Of a stretch of DNA of 64,000 nt, positions 35,912 through 45,107 are shown piece by piece. The first letter of the stretch is position 1. Each line of letters opens with the position of its first letter. The notes beneath the pieces are model-generated. The model worked only from the letters and a program-made list of their open reading frames with translations. It was not told where the DNA came from and did not search any database. Origin of the DNA: Candidatus Gastranaerophilales bacterium (GTDB taxonomy: Bacteria > Cyanobacteriota > Vampirovibrionia > Gastranaerophilales > Gastranaerophilaceae); contig CALUYD010000004.1 of NCBI GenBank assembly GCA_944324915.1, positions 1-64,000 of the forward strand. The letters run 5' to 3'. The translations under genes and the position numbers were made by a program.

Positions 35912-36766
35912 TTATTTCTCATCTTTAAGATAAGCCATCCAAAATAATAATACCACAAATAATACAGCGCCAACTATATTACCTAAAGTTGCCGGGATTA
36001 AATTTTTAACTACAAAACCGCCCCAAGTAAGATTTGCTAAAGCATCAGGCGCAATATTTGAAATAGATACAACCTCAGGCAATGATTTTGTCATAATTCC
36101 TTCAGGAACAAAAAACATATTTGCAACACAGTGCTCATAACCTGATGCAACAAATATCATAATAGGAAAAAATATAGCAAATATTTTTCCGATAATACGC
36201 TCTGAGCAAGCAGCCATCCAAACAGCCAAGCAAACAAGCCAATTACACAAAATACCACTTGTAAACGCTTGGAAAAATGTTAAATTAACCTTTGATGTTG
36301 CAGTGCTTAGGGTTAAAATTCCAAGCTCATTATGACAATTATGAGATGCACCTGTTAAAAATACTAATGTAGCAATTACTATTGCACCGATAAAATTACC
36401 AAAATAAACAACACTCCAGCTTTTAATCAATTCTAAAAATGAAATTTTCTTTTCAAACAATGAAAAAGTCATCAAAACATTACCTGTAAATAATTCAGCG
36501 CCTGTTAAAACAACCATCATAAGACCTGTTGAAAAAACAATACCACCGATTAATTTAGCTATACCCCAACTCAATCCTATTGTTCCTGTCATAACAGATA
36601 AACAAGAATGAGCGCCAAAAGCTACAAAAGCTCCTGCTGCAATTGCAAGCAAAAACATTTTTAATAAACCATAATGCGCTTTTTGGGGCATAATTTTTTT
36701 TGCTAAAGCAGAAGCAACCTCGCTTGGAGTTGCGCAATCTTTAGATTCTATAATTTGTTGAGTCAT
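35912..36766 (-). CDS. Formate/nitrite transporter family channel
   Basis: An inner-membrane pentameric channel for formate, nitrite or a similar anion. Six hydrophobic helices with family motifs: GAELFTGN near residue 110, CNWLVCLAVWM near 180, and GYEHCVANMFF near 225, holding the gating histidine. FocA, NirC and HSC cannot be told apart with confidence; formate export during fermentation would suit a gut anaerobe. The ribosome site is aggag, and a good promoter lies upstream. Confidence 0.93.
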   Translation of the reverse strand: MTQQIIESKDCATPSEVASALAKKIMPQKAHYGLLKMFLLAIAAGAFVAFGAHSCLSVMTGTIGLSWGIAKLIGGIVFSTGLMMVVLTGAELFTGNVLMTFSLFEKKISFLELIKSWSVVYFGNFIGAIVIATLVFLTGASHNCHNELGILTLSTATSKVNLTFFQAFTSGILCNWLVCLAVWMAACSERIIGKIFAIFFPIMIFVASGYEHCVANMFFVPEGIMTKSLPEVVSISNIAPDALANLTWGGFVVKNLIPATLGNIVGAVLFVVLLFWMAYLKDEK

Positions 36767-36814
36767 TTTAGCTCTCCTAATTCATACAAAATGGGGCAAA
36801 AAGTGCCAAACACT

Positions 36815-36843
36815 AGTATAAAATGCTAAAAATGCTTTTTCAA
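36815..36843 (-). promoter_or_regulatory. Putative promoter of the channel-porin pair
   Basis: On the minus strand: TTGAAA (36843-36838), 17-base spacer, TATACT (36820-36815). The expected start near 36808 gives a leader of about 41 bases with an aggag site. Confidence 0.6.
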
Positions 36844-36848
36844 GTAAT

Positions 36849-37634
36849 TTATAATTTTATAGAACGCATTGAAGATAGTAAATATTTTGAATATTCATCT
36901 TTGGGATTTAAAAATAAATCCTCAGTTTTTCTAAATTCAACTATCTCGCCTTTATTCATAACAGCGATTTTATCAGATAAATATCGAACCAAATTTAAAT
37001 CATGAGAAATAAAAAGTATGGTTAAATTTAATTTATCTCTTAAATCCAAAAGTAAATTAATTATTGAAGCGCAAATGCTGACATCTAGGGCGCTAACAGG
37101 CTCATCTGCCACAATAAATTGAGGTTTTAAAATTAATGCTCTTGCTATCGCTATTCTTTGCCTTTGACCGCCTGAAAATTCATGAGGGTATTTTCTCAAA
37201 TCTGCCTCAGACAACCCCACAAGGCTTATTATTTCTTTAATTCTTTCTTCTTTATTCTTTTCTTTATGGATAATTAAAGGCTCAAGCAAAGTATCTTTAA
37301 TTTTCATTTTAGGATTTAGGCTTGAATATGGATTTTGAAAAATCATTTGAATTTTTTTTCTATATTCAAAAGTTTCTTTTTTATTTAATTTCAATATATT
37401 TGAACCATTGAACAAAATTTCACCGCTATCCGGATTAATCAATTTTAAAATACAATTAGCTAAAGTTGATTTTCCGCAACCGGATTCACCAACAAGCGCA
37501 ACAATTTCCCCTTTTATAATATCCAAATTAATCCCTTTTAAAACGTGCAGTGGCGGTTTTTTAGGGGACAAAAAAGAATTTTGCTCTTTGTATGTTTTTT
37601 CTAGGTCTTTAATTGAAATTAAAATATTATCCAT
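36849..37634 (-). CDS. Oligopeptide/dipeptide-type ABC transporter ATPase
   Basis: An ABC ATPase of the OppF/DppF type: P-loop VGESGCGKST, Q-loop MIFQNPYSSLNPKMKI, signature FSGGQRQRIAIARAL, Walker B FIVADEPVSALD and switch H in FISHD. It probably energises uptake of peptides or another solute, but no permease, binding protein or OppD gene is adjacent. I start at ATG 37634; the frame is open to an ATG at 37670, but that codon sits in the loop of the upstream terminator. Confidence 0.9.
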   Translation of the reverse strand: MDNILISIKDLEKTYKEQNSFLSPKKPPLHVLKGINLDIIKGEIVALVGESGCGKSTLANCILKLINPDSGEILFNGSNILKLNKKETFEYRKKIQMIFQNPYSSLNPKMKIKDTLLEPLIIHKEKNKEERIKEIISLVGLSEADLRKYPHEFSGGQRQRIAIARALILKPQFIVADEPVSALDVSICASIINLLLDLRDKLNLTILFISHDLNLVRYLSDKIAVMNKGEIVEFRKTEDLFLNPKDEYSKYLLSSMRSIKL

Positions 37635-37640
37635 AAATCT

Positions 37641-37646
37641 ATTATA
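37641..37646 (-). promoter_or_regulatory. Putative leaderless -10 box before the ABC ATPase gene
   Basis: Perfect TATAAT on the minus strand (37646-37641), six bases before ATG 37634. No Shine-Dalgarno sequence and a poor -35, because the region upstream is the adk terminator. Confidence 0.5.
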
Positions 37647-37650
37647 AACG

Positions 37651-37680
37651 CAAAAAAGCAGGACTTTCATCCTGCTTTTT
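37651..37680 (-). terminator. Intrinsic terminator after adk
   Basis: aaaagcagga/tcctgctttt (37654-37663 with 37670-37679), loop of six, T run on the minus strand. It ends the rpsE-adk transcript. Confidence 0.88.
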
Positions 37681-37698
37681 ATTTATATATGAAATATT

Positions 37699-38364
37699 CT
37701 ATTCATCAAATACAATTTCTTTCAAATTTTCCCAAATTTCACTTATTGAACCGTCTGCTTTTAATTCTTCTAAAATTCCCAATTGTTTGAAATAATCATA
37801 CAATGGAGCAGTTTCGTTTTCATAAGTTTTAAATCTTGCTCTTGCAGTTTCTTCGTTATCATCTTTTCGAATTGTTAACTTAGTATCGCAAATATCGCAA
37901 TAATCCATTATTTTAGGAGGATTTGAAATTAAATTGTAAATAGTTCCGCATTTAGGACATGAACGTCTATTTATTAATCTTTGAATTAATAATTCGTTAT
38001 CAATATCAAAATAAATAGCCATAGCGTCATCTTTCAAAGTAAATTTGCCAACTTGTGATAAAATTTCTTCCAAAGCCTGTGCTTGTTCTATTGAGCGGGG
38101 AAAACCATCTAAAATGTAGCCGTTTTGGCAATCATCTTCCATTAATCTTTCTTTGATTACACTTGAAACTACATTTAATGGTACAAGATTTCCTTTATCG
38201 ATATAACTTTTTGCAATTTTTCCAAGTTCTGTTTCATCTTGGATATTTTTTCTAAGCAATGAGCCTGTATCGATATGAGGGATAGATAGTTTATCCGCCA
38301 ATCTTGAAGTTTGTGTACCTTTTCCTGACCCGGGAGGTCCTAAAAATATAAATACTTTTTTCAT
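37699..38364 (-). CDS. adk: Adenylate kinase
   Basis: Interconverts 2 ADP with ATP and AMP. P-loop GPPGSGKGT (residues 8-16), AMP site DGFPRSIEQAQAL near 84, and a long LID domain with four zinc cysteines (CPKCGTIY and CDICDTK, about residues 135-160). 221 aa, the large LID form. It is the last gene of the spc-type operon, 10 bases after secY. Confidence 0.96.
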   Translation of the reverse strand: MKKVFIFLGPPGSGKGTQTSRLADKLSIPHIDTGSLLRKNIQDETELGKIAKSYIDKGNLVPLNVVSSVIKERLMEDDCQNGYILDGFPRSIEQAQALEEILSQVGKFTLKDDAMAIYFDIDNELLIQRLINRRSCPKCGTIYNLISNPPKIMDYCDICDTKLTIRKDDNEETARARFKTYENETAPLYDYFKQLGILEELKADGSISEIWENLKEIVFDE

Positions 38365-38374
38365 TATTTATCCT

Positions 38375-39760
38375 TTACTGTTGTAAAAAGCTTTCATAGC
38401 TCTTAGCCAACATGTGTGTTTTTATTTGATTTACAAAGTCTAGCGCAACACCAACCAAGATGATAAGACTTGTAGCACCTATACCTTGGAATGTTTTAAT
38501 TTCTGTTACAGACGCTGCAACCGTTGGAACAAGAGCAATAATACCAAGAGCTAATGCACCTATGAACATAATTCTTGATAAAATTTCATCTAATTTATCC
38601 GCAGTCGGTTTACCAGGTTTAACACCAGGGATAGCTGAACCGTATTTTTTCAAGTTATTAGCAATTTCTTTTGGTTGCATTGAAGGGATAATTGACGCAT
38701 AGAAGAATGTAAGCGCAAAAATCAATACAAAATAAATTACATGATAACTTAAAGAATTAGCACTAAATATATCCGTTAATGTTTGCAAAATATTGTTTAA
38801 ACTTAATTCCCAGCTTCCCAATGATATAAATGAAGTTTGAAAAGCAGGAATATTTTCTAAGCCCATTTTGCTTGTAAATCCAAGTAATGTTGCAGGGAAT
38901 AACATAATTGCGATTGCAAAGATGATAGGCATAACGCCACCTGGGTTTAATTTAAACGGAATATTTGTGTTTTGTCCGCCATAGACTTTATTTCCAACTT
39001 GTCTTCTTGCTGATACTATTGCAACTTTTCTTGCAGCTTCATGAAGCACAACAATGAAAATAATTGTAGCTAAGAAAATTGCAATCAAAGCTAATAATTT
39101 CAACTGCATAACAGGTTCACCGGCTACTAATGTAGCGGTTCTATCGCAATACAGAGGAATACCTGCAATAATACCTACAAAAATTAATAAAGAAGCACCG
39201 TTTCCAACGCCTTTTTCTGTAATTAATTCTGCTAACCACATAACGATTATAGCGCCTGCTGTAAGAGAAACCGCAGAACCTACAAAAAACATTACGGGAT
39301 TAACATTTGGCATAATTGCACCTGGCAATTTAAATAATGCCAAAGCAAAAATTAAAGATTGGAATAAAGCAAGACCAACCGCAAAAACCCTTGTAATTTG
39401 TTGAATTTTGCGTCTGCCTGCTTCACCGTCTTCTTTTTGAGCTCGCTCAAGGCTTGGAATAATTACAGTCAATAATTGCATAATAATTGATGATGTAATA
39501 TAAGGTCCGATACCAAGAGCAAAAATTGAAACTTTACCTAAAGCACCACCTGAAAACATATCTAAAAATCCAATCAGATTGTTTCCACCGGCAAGAGCTT
39601 GGAAAACTTCATTATTAATGCCAAAAATAGGCAATTGTGCGCCAAATCTAAACAAAGCAATTATGGCAAAAGTGAATATCAGCTTTTGCTTTAATCCACT
39701 TGCTTGCCAACTTGCTGCTAAATTTTGCATCACTTTATCAGGATTGATATTTTGTTGCAT
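38375..39760 (-). CDS. secY: Protein translocase subunit SecY
   Basis: The core channel of the Sec machinery, ten transmembrane helices, 461 aa. Typical segments include LPIFGINNEVF, GALGKVSIFALGIGPYITSSIIMQLL, LITEKGVGNGASLLIF and PGVKPGKPTADKLDEI. Its stop-start junction with rplO shares one base (TAATG). Confidence 0.96.
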   Translation of the reverse strand: MQQNINPDKVMQNLAASWQASGLKQKLIFTFAIIALFRFGAQLPIFGINNEVFQALAGGNNLIGFLDMFSGGALGKVSIFALGIGPYITSSIIMQLLTVIIPSLERAQKEDGEAGRRKIQQITRVFAVGLALFQSLIFALALFKLPGAIMPNVNPVMFFVGSAVSLTAGAIIVMWLAELITEKGVGNGASLLIFVGIIAGIPLYCDRTATLVAGEPVMQLKLLALIAIFLATIIFIVVLHEAARKVAIVSARRQVGNKVYGGQNTNIPFKLNPGGVMPIIFAIAIMLFPATLLGFTSKMGLENIPAFQTSFISLGSWELSLNNILQTLTDIFSANSLSYHVIYFVLIFALTFFYASIIPSMQPKEIANNLKKYGSAIPGVKPGKPTADKLDEILSRIMFIGALALGIIALVPTVAASVTEIKTFQGIGATSLIILVGVALDFVNQIKTHMLAKSYESFLQQ

Positions 39761-40203
39761 TATACTAATTCTACCTTTCCGCCTGCTTTTTCAATTTTTT
39801 CTTTTGCTGATGGACTGAAATAACTAGCTTTTACAGTTACAGCTTTTAAAATTTCTCCATTTCCCAAAATTCTTAAAGCGACAGCGGAAGAGTGAGCTCT
39901 GCCTAAAGTTTGAAGATAAGCTAAATCAATAACTTCAGCGTCTAATTGAGCTAATCTTGCAACATTGATTTCAGCAGATACTTCTCTGAATTTATTTTTG
40001 AAACCTTTTAATTTAGGCATTTGTCTGTATGATGGCATTTGACCGCCTTCAAAACCTCTTTTATGAGAGTTGCCTGATCTTTGTCCTTCACCATTGTTAC
40101 CACGGCAAGATGTTTTACCATGGCCTGAAGCAATACCTCTACCTTTACGTTTTTTAGTATGAGTTGCACCTTCAGCAGGTCTAATATCTTCTAATTTTAA
40201 CAT
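39760..40203 (-). CDS. rplO: 50S ribosomal protein L15
   Basis: A 147-aa protein starting MLKLEDIRPAEGATHTKKRKGRG, the usual glycine- and arginine-rich L15 N-terminus, with SGHGKTSCRGNNGEGQRSG and a KGFKNKFREV segment. It lies between rpmD and secY as in most spc operons. Confidence 0.96.
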   Translation of the reverse strand: MLKLEDIRPAEGATHTKKRKGRGIASGHGKTSCRGNNGEGQRSGNSHKRGFEGGQMPSYRQMPKLKGFKNKFREVSAEINVARLAQLDAEVIDLAYLQTLGRAHSSAVALRILGNGEILKAVTVKASYFSPSAKEKIEKAGGKVELV

Positions 40204-40222
40204 TATATTAACCTTCCTAAAA

Positions 40223-40408
40223 TTATTCTTCTACGATTTTAACGATATGAGGCACTTTATTAACCATGCCCATAATAGTAGCACTAGCAACGTGTTCAAC
40301 AACTTGATCTTTTTTCTTTAAACCAAGAGCACGAACAACTTTAACTTGCGCTTCGCTGGCACCGATTGTGCTTCTTACTTGTTTAATTTTTACTTTTTTA
40401 TCTGCCAT
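40223..40408 (-). CDS. rpmD: 50S ribosomal protein L30
   Basis: A 61-aa protein: KIKQVRSTIGASEAQVKVVRALGL, then MVNKVPHIVKIVEE at the end, matching L30. L30 is absent from the cyanobacterial core operon, so its presence fits a deep-branching relative. Confidence 0.93.
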   Translation of the reverse strand: MADKKVKIKQVRSTIGASEAQVKVVRALGLKKKDQVVEHVASATIMGMVNKVPHIVKIVEE

Positions 40409-40424
40409 TTTTAAATTTCCTTAA

Positions 40425-41057
40425 TTATTTTTGTCCTAACATAGTTTTAACGCTGATACCACGAACAGCAGCAACATCTTTAAATGTTCTTAATGATTTT
40501 AGGGCATTTAAAGTAGCGTTAGCAGCGTTTAGAGGAGATTTAGAACCTAATGATTTAGATAGAATATTTTCTACACCAGCAAGTTCTAATACTGCACGAA
40601 CTGCACCACCTGCGATAACACCGGTACCTTTTGAAGCAGGTCTTAAAATAACTGAGCCTGCACCTGATCTACCTGTAATCATGTGAGGAATAGTTGCATT
40701 GAATAAAGGAACGCTAACAAGATTTTTTCTGGCATCAGCAACTGCTTTTTGAATTGCGATGATAACTTCTGCAGCTTTTGCAACGCCCATACCAACTTGT
40801 CCTTTTTTATTACCAACGATAACAATAGCTCTGAAAGATAGTTTTTTACCACCTTTTACAACTTTTGTTACACGACGAATTTGAACAACTTGTTCTTTCC
40901 ATTCTGATTCAGTTGGTTCAACTGTTTCAATTTTTCTTCTTCTGCTTTTTTTAGCAGGTTTTTTAGCTTCTTCATTAACAGGAGCAGCTTCAACTTCAAC
41001 TGTTTCAACTGTTTCTTGTTCTTGAACTTCAGCTTGGATTTCTTTGTTTTCTTCCAC
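40425..41057 (-). CDS. rpsE: 30S ribosomal protein S5, N-terminally extended
   Basis: The conserved S5 body begins near residue 52 ([26 protein letters not shown]) with the double-stranded RNA-binding and C-terminal domains complete. The first 50 residues are a Glu/Val/Ala-rich extension with a [11 protein letters not shown] patch, giving 210 aa against about 167. The start is GTG with aaagg upstream. It is the first gene of this unit; the usual upstream neighbour rplR is not there, and a divergent grpE lies 265 bases away. Confidence 0.95.
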   Translation of the reverse strand: MEENKEIQAEVQEQETVETVEVEAAPVNEEAKKPAKKSRRRKIETVEPTESEWKEQVVQIRRVTKVVKGGKKLSFRAIVIVGNKKGQVGMGVAKAAEVIIAIQKAVADARKNLVSVPLFNATIPHMITGRSGAGSVILRPASKGTGVIAGGAVRAVLELAGVENILSKSLGSKSPLNAANATLNALKSLRTFKDVAAVRGISVKTMLGQK

Positions 41058-41124
41058 GTTTATTACCTTTCTTAATGTAATGTAATTTCTTTTTTGGGAT
41101 TTTTCCCCTTAAAATACGAAAACA

Positions 41125-41160
41125 CAACAAAAACAACTTATATTTTCAAAGTTTTTGTTG
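41125..41160 (-). promoter_or_regulatory. Perfect 10-bp inverted repeat in the rpsE leader
   Basis: caacaaaaac (41125-41134) and gtttttgttg (41151-41160), 16-base loop. It would form a hairpin in the 5' UTR of rpsE, between the predicted start near 41184 and the GTG. It is a candidate for ribosomal protein autoregulation or RNA stability. Confidence 0.5.
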
Positions 41161-41190
41161 GGTTATTTAGGGATATTTCTGACATGGAAT

Positions 41191-41218
41191 ATAATATAAC
41201 AACAATATTTTTTTGCAA
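41191..41218 (-). promoter_or_regulatory. Putative promoter of rpsE-rpmD-rplO-secY-adk
   Basis: TTGCAA (41218-41213), 16-base spacer, TATTAT (41196-41191) on the minus strand. Confidence 0.5.
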
Positions 41219-41264
41219 GCGACAAATTTATATATAGCTTTTTTCTTTTTAAACCATTAGGCAC

Positions 41265-41292
41265 TCGACATAATTAATTCATATTTTATAAT
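41265..41292 (+). promoter_or_regulatory. Putative promoter of grpE-dnaJ
   Basis: TCGACA (41265-41270), 16-base spacer, perfect TATAAT (41287-41292), about 30 bases before ATG 41323 with an aaagggg ribosome site. No CIRCE element was found. Confidence 0.6.
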
Positions 41293-41322
41293 ATTATTAG
41301 ACAAAATCTAAAGGGGAAATTT

Positions 41323-41892
41323 ATGGAAGACAATAAAAATCCGTTTCAAGAAGAAGAATTAAAAGAAACTGAAGAAAATAAAGAACTTGAAGATACTCAA
41401 ACAGAAGAAATTGAAGAACAAAAAGAAGAAGAACAAAAAGAAGACTTTGAAGCAAAATATGAAGATTTAAACAATAAATATTTAAGACTTGCAGCTGATT
41501 TTGATAATTTCAGAAAAAGAACAATTCAAGAAAAAGATGAATTATCAAAATTCGCTACAATAGAGGTTTTAAGAAAACTAACAAGCGTTTTAGACACATT
41601 CGATAGAGCTCAAGAGCAATTAAAAGATATTGAAGAATGTCAAATGGTAAAAGATAGCTACAATATCGCATATAAACAACTTTTAGACACATTGAAAAAA
41701 TGCGGAATGGAAGAAATAGAAGCTCTTGGAAATGAGTTTAACCCAAATGAACACGAAGCAATAACACAAGTTCCGACAGACGAAGTTGAACCGGATAAAA
41801 TCGCTTTTGTTGCTCAAAAAGGATACAAAATGGGCGATAAAGTAATCAGACCGGCTTTAGTCGGAGTTGCGAAGAAGAAGGAAGATGAATAA
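41323..41892 (+). CDS. grpE: Nucleotide exchange factor GrpE
   Basis: Releases ADP from DnaK. The N-terminus is very Glu-rich and coiled (residues 1-60), followed by [21 protein letters not shown] and the C-terminal beta domain ([15 protein letters not shown]..., [19 protein letters not shown]). 189 aa. It overlaps the dnaJ region; dnaK is not adjacent. Confidence 0.95.
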   Translation: MEDNKNPFQEEELKETEENKELEDTQTEEIEEQKEEEQKEDFEAKYEDLNNKYLRLAADFDNFRKRTIQEKDELSKFATIEVLRKLTSVLDTFDRAQEQLKDIEECQMVKDSYNIAYKQLLDTLKKCGMEEIEALGNEFNPNEHEAITQVPTDEVEPDKIAFVAQKGYKMGDKVIRPALVGVAKKKEDE

Positions 41893-41896
41893 AATA

Positions 41897-43018
41897 ATGG
41901 ATTATTATGAAATATTGGGCGTCGATAAAAACGCAACCAAAGACGAAATAAAAAAAGCATTCAGACAAAAAGCAAGACAATATCATCCGGATGTAAACAA
42001 AGCTCCTGATGCAGCAGAAAAATTCAAAGAAATAGGAAAAGCCTACGAAACATTATCTGACGACAACAAGCGTGAAATATACGACAGATATGGCGAAGAC
42101 GGACTTCAAAACGCAGGGTTTAACCCTAACGCATTCAATATGGGAGATATTGATTTATCAGATATCTTTTCATCGTTCTTTGGAGGTTTTGGCGGTGGTT
42201 TTTCATCAGGTTATGAAAGAAATCCTAACGCACCTCAAAGAGGCGAAGATTTAAGATTGGATATAGAACTTGATTTTCTTGAAGCATGTTTTGGTACTGA
42301 AAAAGAAATCAAAATCAGACATCTTGAACCTTGCGAAGATTGTAATTCAACAGGTTTACAAAAAGATGCTAAAGATACCGTTTGTCCTACTTGCCATGGA
42401 AGCGGAAAAGTTCAACAATCAACAAGAACAATTTTAGGCTCTTTTACATCTGTTACAACTTGCCCTAATTGCCATGGAACAGGCAAAAACCCAAAAGCTC
42501 TTTGCAAAACTTGCCAAGGCTTAGGAGCAATCGAAAAAGAGAAAAAAATTACTATAAAAATTCCTCATGGAATTGAACACGGCTCAAAAATGAGAGTTGC
42601 AAACGAAGGAAACTGCGGAAGAAATGGCGGAAGATGCGGTGATTTATATGTTGTAATTCACACTAAACCATCAAAAGAATTCATTCGCCAAGGTTTTGAT
42701 ATTTATACAGAGCTTGAAATTTCTACTCCTCAAGCGGTTATCGGAGATGAAATAAAAGTAAAAACAATCCATGGTGAAACAATTGCAACAATTCCGGCAG
42801 GAATTCAAAACGGAGAAAGAATTACTCTAAAAGGACAAGGTGTTCCTTACTTAGGAAGTAATACACAAAAAGGAAACCACTATATTACAATTAATATAGC
42901 TATTCCTAAAAAACTAAGCCAACAAGAAGAAAAACTATATAGAGAATTATTTATATTATCAAAACAACAAGAAAAGGATAATTTGATAAACAAAATGAAA
43001 CAAGCTCTACATAGATAA
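41897..43018 (+). CDS. dnaJ: Co-chaperone DnaJ
   Basis: A full-length type I J-protein: J domain with YHPD near residue 31, Gly/Phe-rich stretch (about 80-105), four zinc-finger repeats ([32 protein letters not shown]) and C-terminal substrate domains, 373 aa. The frame is open further upstream; ATG 41897 gives the canonical MDYYEILGV start, while ATG 41885 overlaps grpE by 8 bases and is the alternative. Confidence 0.95.
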   Translation: MDYYEILGVDKNATKDEIKKAFRQKARQYHPDVNKAPDAAEKFKEIGKAYETLSDDNKREIYDRYGEDGLQNAGFNPNAFNMGDIDLSDIFSSFFGGFGGGFSSGYERNPNAPQRGEDLRLDIELDFLEACFGTEKEIKIRHLEPCEDCNSTGLQKDAKDTVCPTCHGSGKVQQSTRTILGSFTSVTTCPNCHGTGKNPKALCKTCQGLGAIEKEKKITIKIPHGIEHGSKMRVANEGNCGRNGGRCGDLYVVIHTKPSKEFIRQGFDIYTELEISTPQAVIGDEIKVKTIHGETIATIPAGIQNGERITLKGQGVPYLGSNTQKGNHYITINIAIPKKLSQQEEKLYRELFILSKQQEKDNLINKMKQALHR

Positions 43019-43031
43019 TCAAGGGGGTAAA

Positions 43032-44495
43032 ATGAATTTTAAAAAGAATATATTAACATTATTATTTTGTGCTTTTTTGATTTTTTCACAAACCGCACAA
43101 GCCTCAAAATTACCTAATGATGTTTGGAAATACGTTAAAAATCAACTTCCTCAAGCTCAACAAAGATTTGATAGCGTATTAATCATAAGCGATAATGTTA
43201 TGTATATTCCATTGTATCCGCCAAATACGACCACAGTTGATGAAATAAAAACAGAATATATTTACCCTCAAAATAAAACCTTAAAAGATTTACCGGAAGT
43301 CGTGCTTTTAAATAACGGATATTCATTATTGAAAGTCTTTAAAGATGAAAAAGGCAACTATACTCTAACTAAAAAAGATGATTTACCTATAAAAGTTCGC
43401 CTTGGCTTAATGCCTCAAGATATGTTAACTCCGATAGGTCTTAAAATGCCTGAGAGTCTTAAATTAACTCTTGGTGATTTATTAATTCCTACAAAAGACG
43501 AAAACTCTCTTGCTCTAAAAAATGAAGGCAAAGAAAAACCAATAAATTCATATACTTCATCAACAAAAAGTAATGATTTTATCCCAACTGTTCATTTTCA
43601 AAATAAAAAATTATTTATAAATCCAAGAAATTCAAAATTCTTATCAGTATATGACAACAACACAAAAACACCTCTATACGAATTAAAACTATCATCAATG
43701 CCTCTAAAAATAGTTACATCTGAAACATCCAAGGTTGCTCTTGTTTTATATTGGAGCGGAAAAAAAGTTGAAATAATTGATCTAAAAGATGAAAGAGTAA
43801 TTGAATCAATTGAACTATCCGCAGGCGCAACAGACGTTGTTTTAAACAAAAAAGATAATTTAGCTTATGTCGCATCACAAAATGCAAATACAATTTATGT
43901 TATAAATCTTAATTCAATGAAACTTGATAAAGCTATAAAACTTGATCAAAAACCTGCTAAATTAGCATATTGCGCTGAAGATAATACGATTGCTTTTTAT
44001 GATGAATTTTTATCAAAAATATTTAACGTGACAGAAGAAAATGGCTCATACACAGTAAGAGCAGTGGGTGATGGAAGCAATATTTCAAAAGTTATTATAG
44101 ATAACAAAAACATATATGCAATATCAAGAATACAAAACGAACTATATATTTATGACAAAAAAGAAGCAAAATTAATTAATACAATTGCAATAGATAAAAA
44201 ACCAACCGATGCCCTTTTATTCCAAGGAAAAATATTTATTCTTTGCGCAAAAGAAGGATATATGGATGTTTATGACATAGCTGAAAATAAAATAATATCA
44301 AGAGAACGCCTAAGCCAAGACGGATTTTATTCAAATATGACTTTAATCCCCGGTGAAAATAATGTATTGATTACAGGCATAAATTCAAAATCATATCTTG
44401 TTTATAATCTTGATACTATGAAATTAGCTCAAAAACAAGAAACATACATTGATGTAGCAAATATCATCATTTTAGATAAATCTCAAAGGCTGTAA
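43032..44495 (+). CDS. Exported YncE-like beta-propeller protein
   Basis: A signal peptide (MNFKKNILTLLFCAFLIFSQTAQA) and then, from about residue 200, repeated blade-like units such as VDVVLNKKDNLAYVASQNANTIYVINLNS-type strands, as in YncE/seven-bladed propellers. The N-terminal 150 residues are a separate domain. It is probably a periplasmic binding or scaffold protein; no catalytic motif is seen. Its ribosome site is aaggggg, 13 bases after dnaJ, and it is close to the methyltransferase gene (1-base gap). Confidence 0.75.
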   Translation: MNFKKNILTLLFCAFLIFSQTAQASKLPNDVWKYVKNQLPQAQQRFDSVLIISDNVMYIPLYPPNTTTVDEIKTEYIYPQNKTLKDLPEVVLLNNGYSLLKVFKDEKGNYTLTKKDDLPIKVRLGLMPQDMLTPIGLKMPESLKLTLGDLLIPTKDENSLALKNEGKEKPINSYTSSTKSNDFIPTVHFQNKKLFINPRNSKFLSVYDNNTKTPLYELKLSSMPLKIVTSETSKVALVLYWSGKKVEIIDLKDERVIESIELSAGATDVVLNKKDNLAYVASQNANTIYVINLNSMKLDKAIKLDQKPAKLAYCAEDNTIAFYDEFLSKIFNVTEENGSYTVRAVGDGSNISKVIIDNKNIYAISRIQNELYIYDKKEAKLINTIAIDKKPTDALLFQGKIFILCAKEGYMDVYDIAENKIISRERLSQDGFYSNMTLIPGENNVLITGINSKSYLVYNLDTMKLAQKQETYIDVANIIILDKSQRL

Positions 44496-44496
44496 A

Positions 44497-45102
44497 ATGG
44501 ATGAAATTAAAAAAGTAAACGAATTATATTTCGACAAAACAACAGAAAATATCCTAAAAGAACTTGAAAAAACCAGATGTGAATTTTGGAATTTAGATAG
44601 ACAAAGTGCAAATTTTCTAAATACATTAATTAAAATCAATAATTCAAAAAATGTCTTAGAAATAGGCACATCAAACGGATACAGCGGAATTTGGATTTTA
44701 AAAGCACTAGCTGAAACAAAAGGAAAATTAACCACAATTGAATTTTGGGAAAAAAGACAATCATGTGCCAGAAAAAACTTTGAGCTTTGCGCCCCTGATG
44801 TTAAAGTTGAGCCTAAAATCGGTTCTGCCATAGTTGTTTTAGAAGATATTTTAGATGAAATAAACAAAGGAAAAAGAGAAAAATTTGACTTTGTTTTTAT
44901 TGATGCAAACAAAAAAGAATACATAAGCTATTTTAATTTAATAGATAAAATGCTTGTAAAAAACGGTATAATTCTTGCTGATAATATTTTATCCCACTAT
45001 GAAAAAGTGCAAGATTATGTTAATACATTATTTGAAAATGAAAATTATCAATCTCAAATTCTGGATTTGGGAGCAGGAATGATGTTATCAAGGAGAAATT
45101 AA
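44497..45102 (+). CDS. SAM-dependent O-methyltransferase
   Basis: A class I methyltransferase of the catechol-O-methyltransferase-like family: SAM motif I VLEIGTSNGYSGIWI near residue 50, acidic residue in TIEFWEKR, FDFVFIDANKKEY near 130, and ADNIL near 160. 201 aa. The natural acceptor is unknown. Confidence 0.88.
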   Translation: MDEIKKVNELYFDKTTENILKELEKTRCEFWNLDRQSANFLNTLIKINNSKNVLEIGTSNGYSGIWILKALAETKGKLTTIEFWEKRQSCARKNFELCAPDVKVEPKIGSAIVVLEDILDEINKGKREKFDFVFIDANKKEYISYFNLIDKMLVKNGIILADNILSHYEKVQDYVNTLFENENYQSQILDLGAGMMLSRRN

Positions 45103-45107
45103 TTTAT

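Noticed and set aside
37635-37670. N-terminal extension of the ABC ATPase from ATG 37670
   Set aside because: That codon lies inside the adk terminator hairpin, and the family start aligns with ATG 37634.
41257-41266. ttaggcactc, resembling one arm of a CIRCE heat-shock operator before grpE
   Set aside because: There is one extra base, and the second arm gagtgctaa is absent at the required distance.
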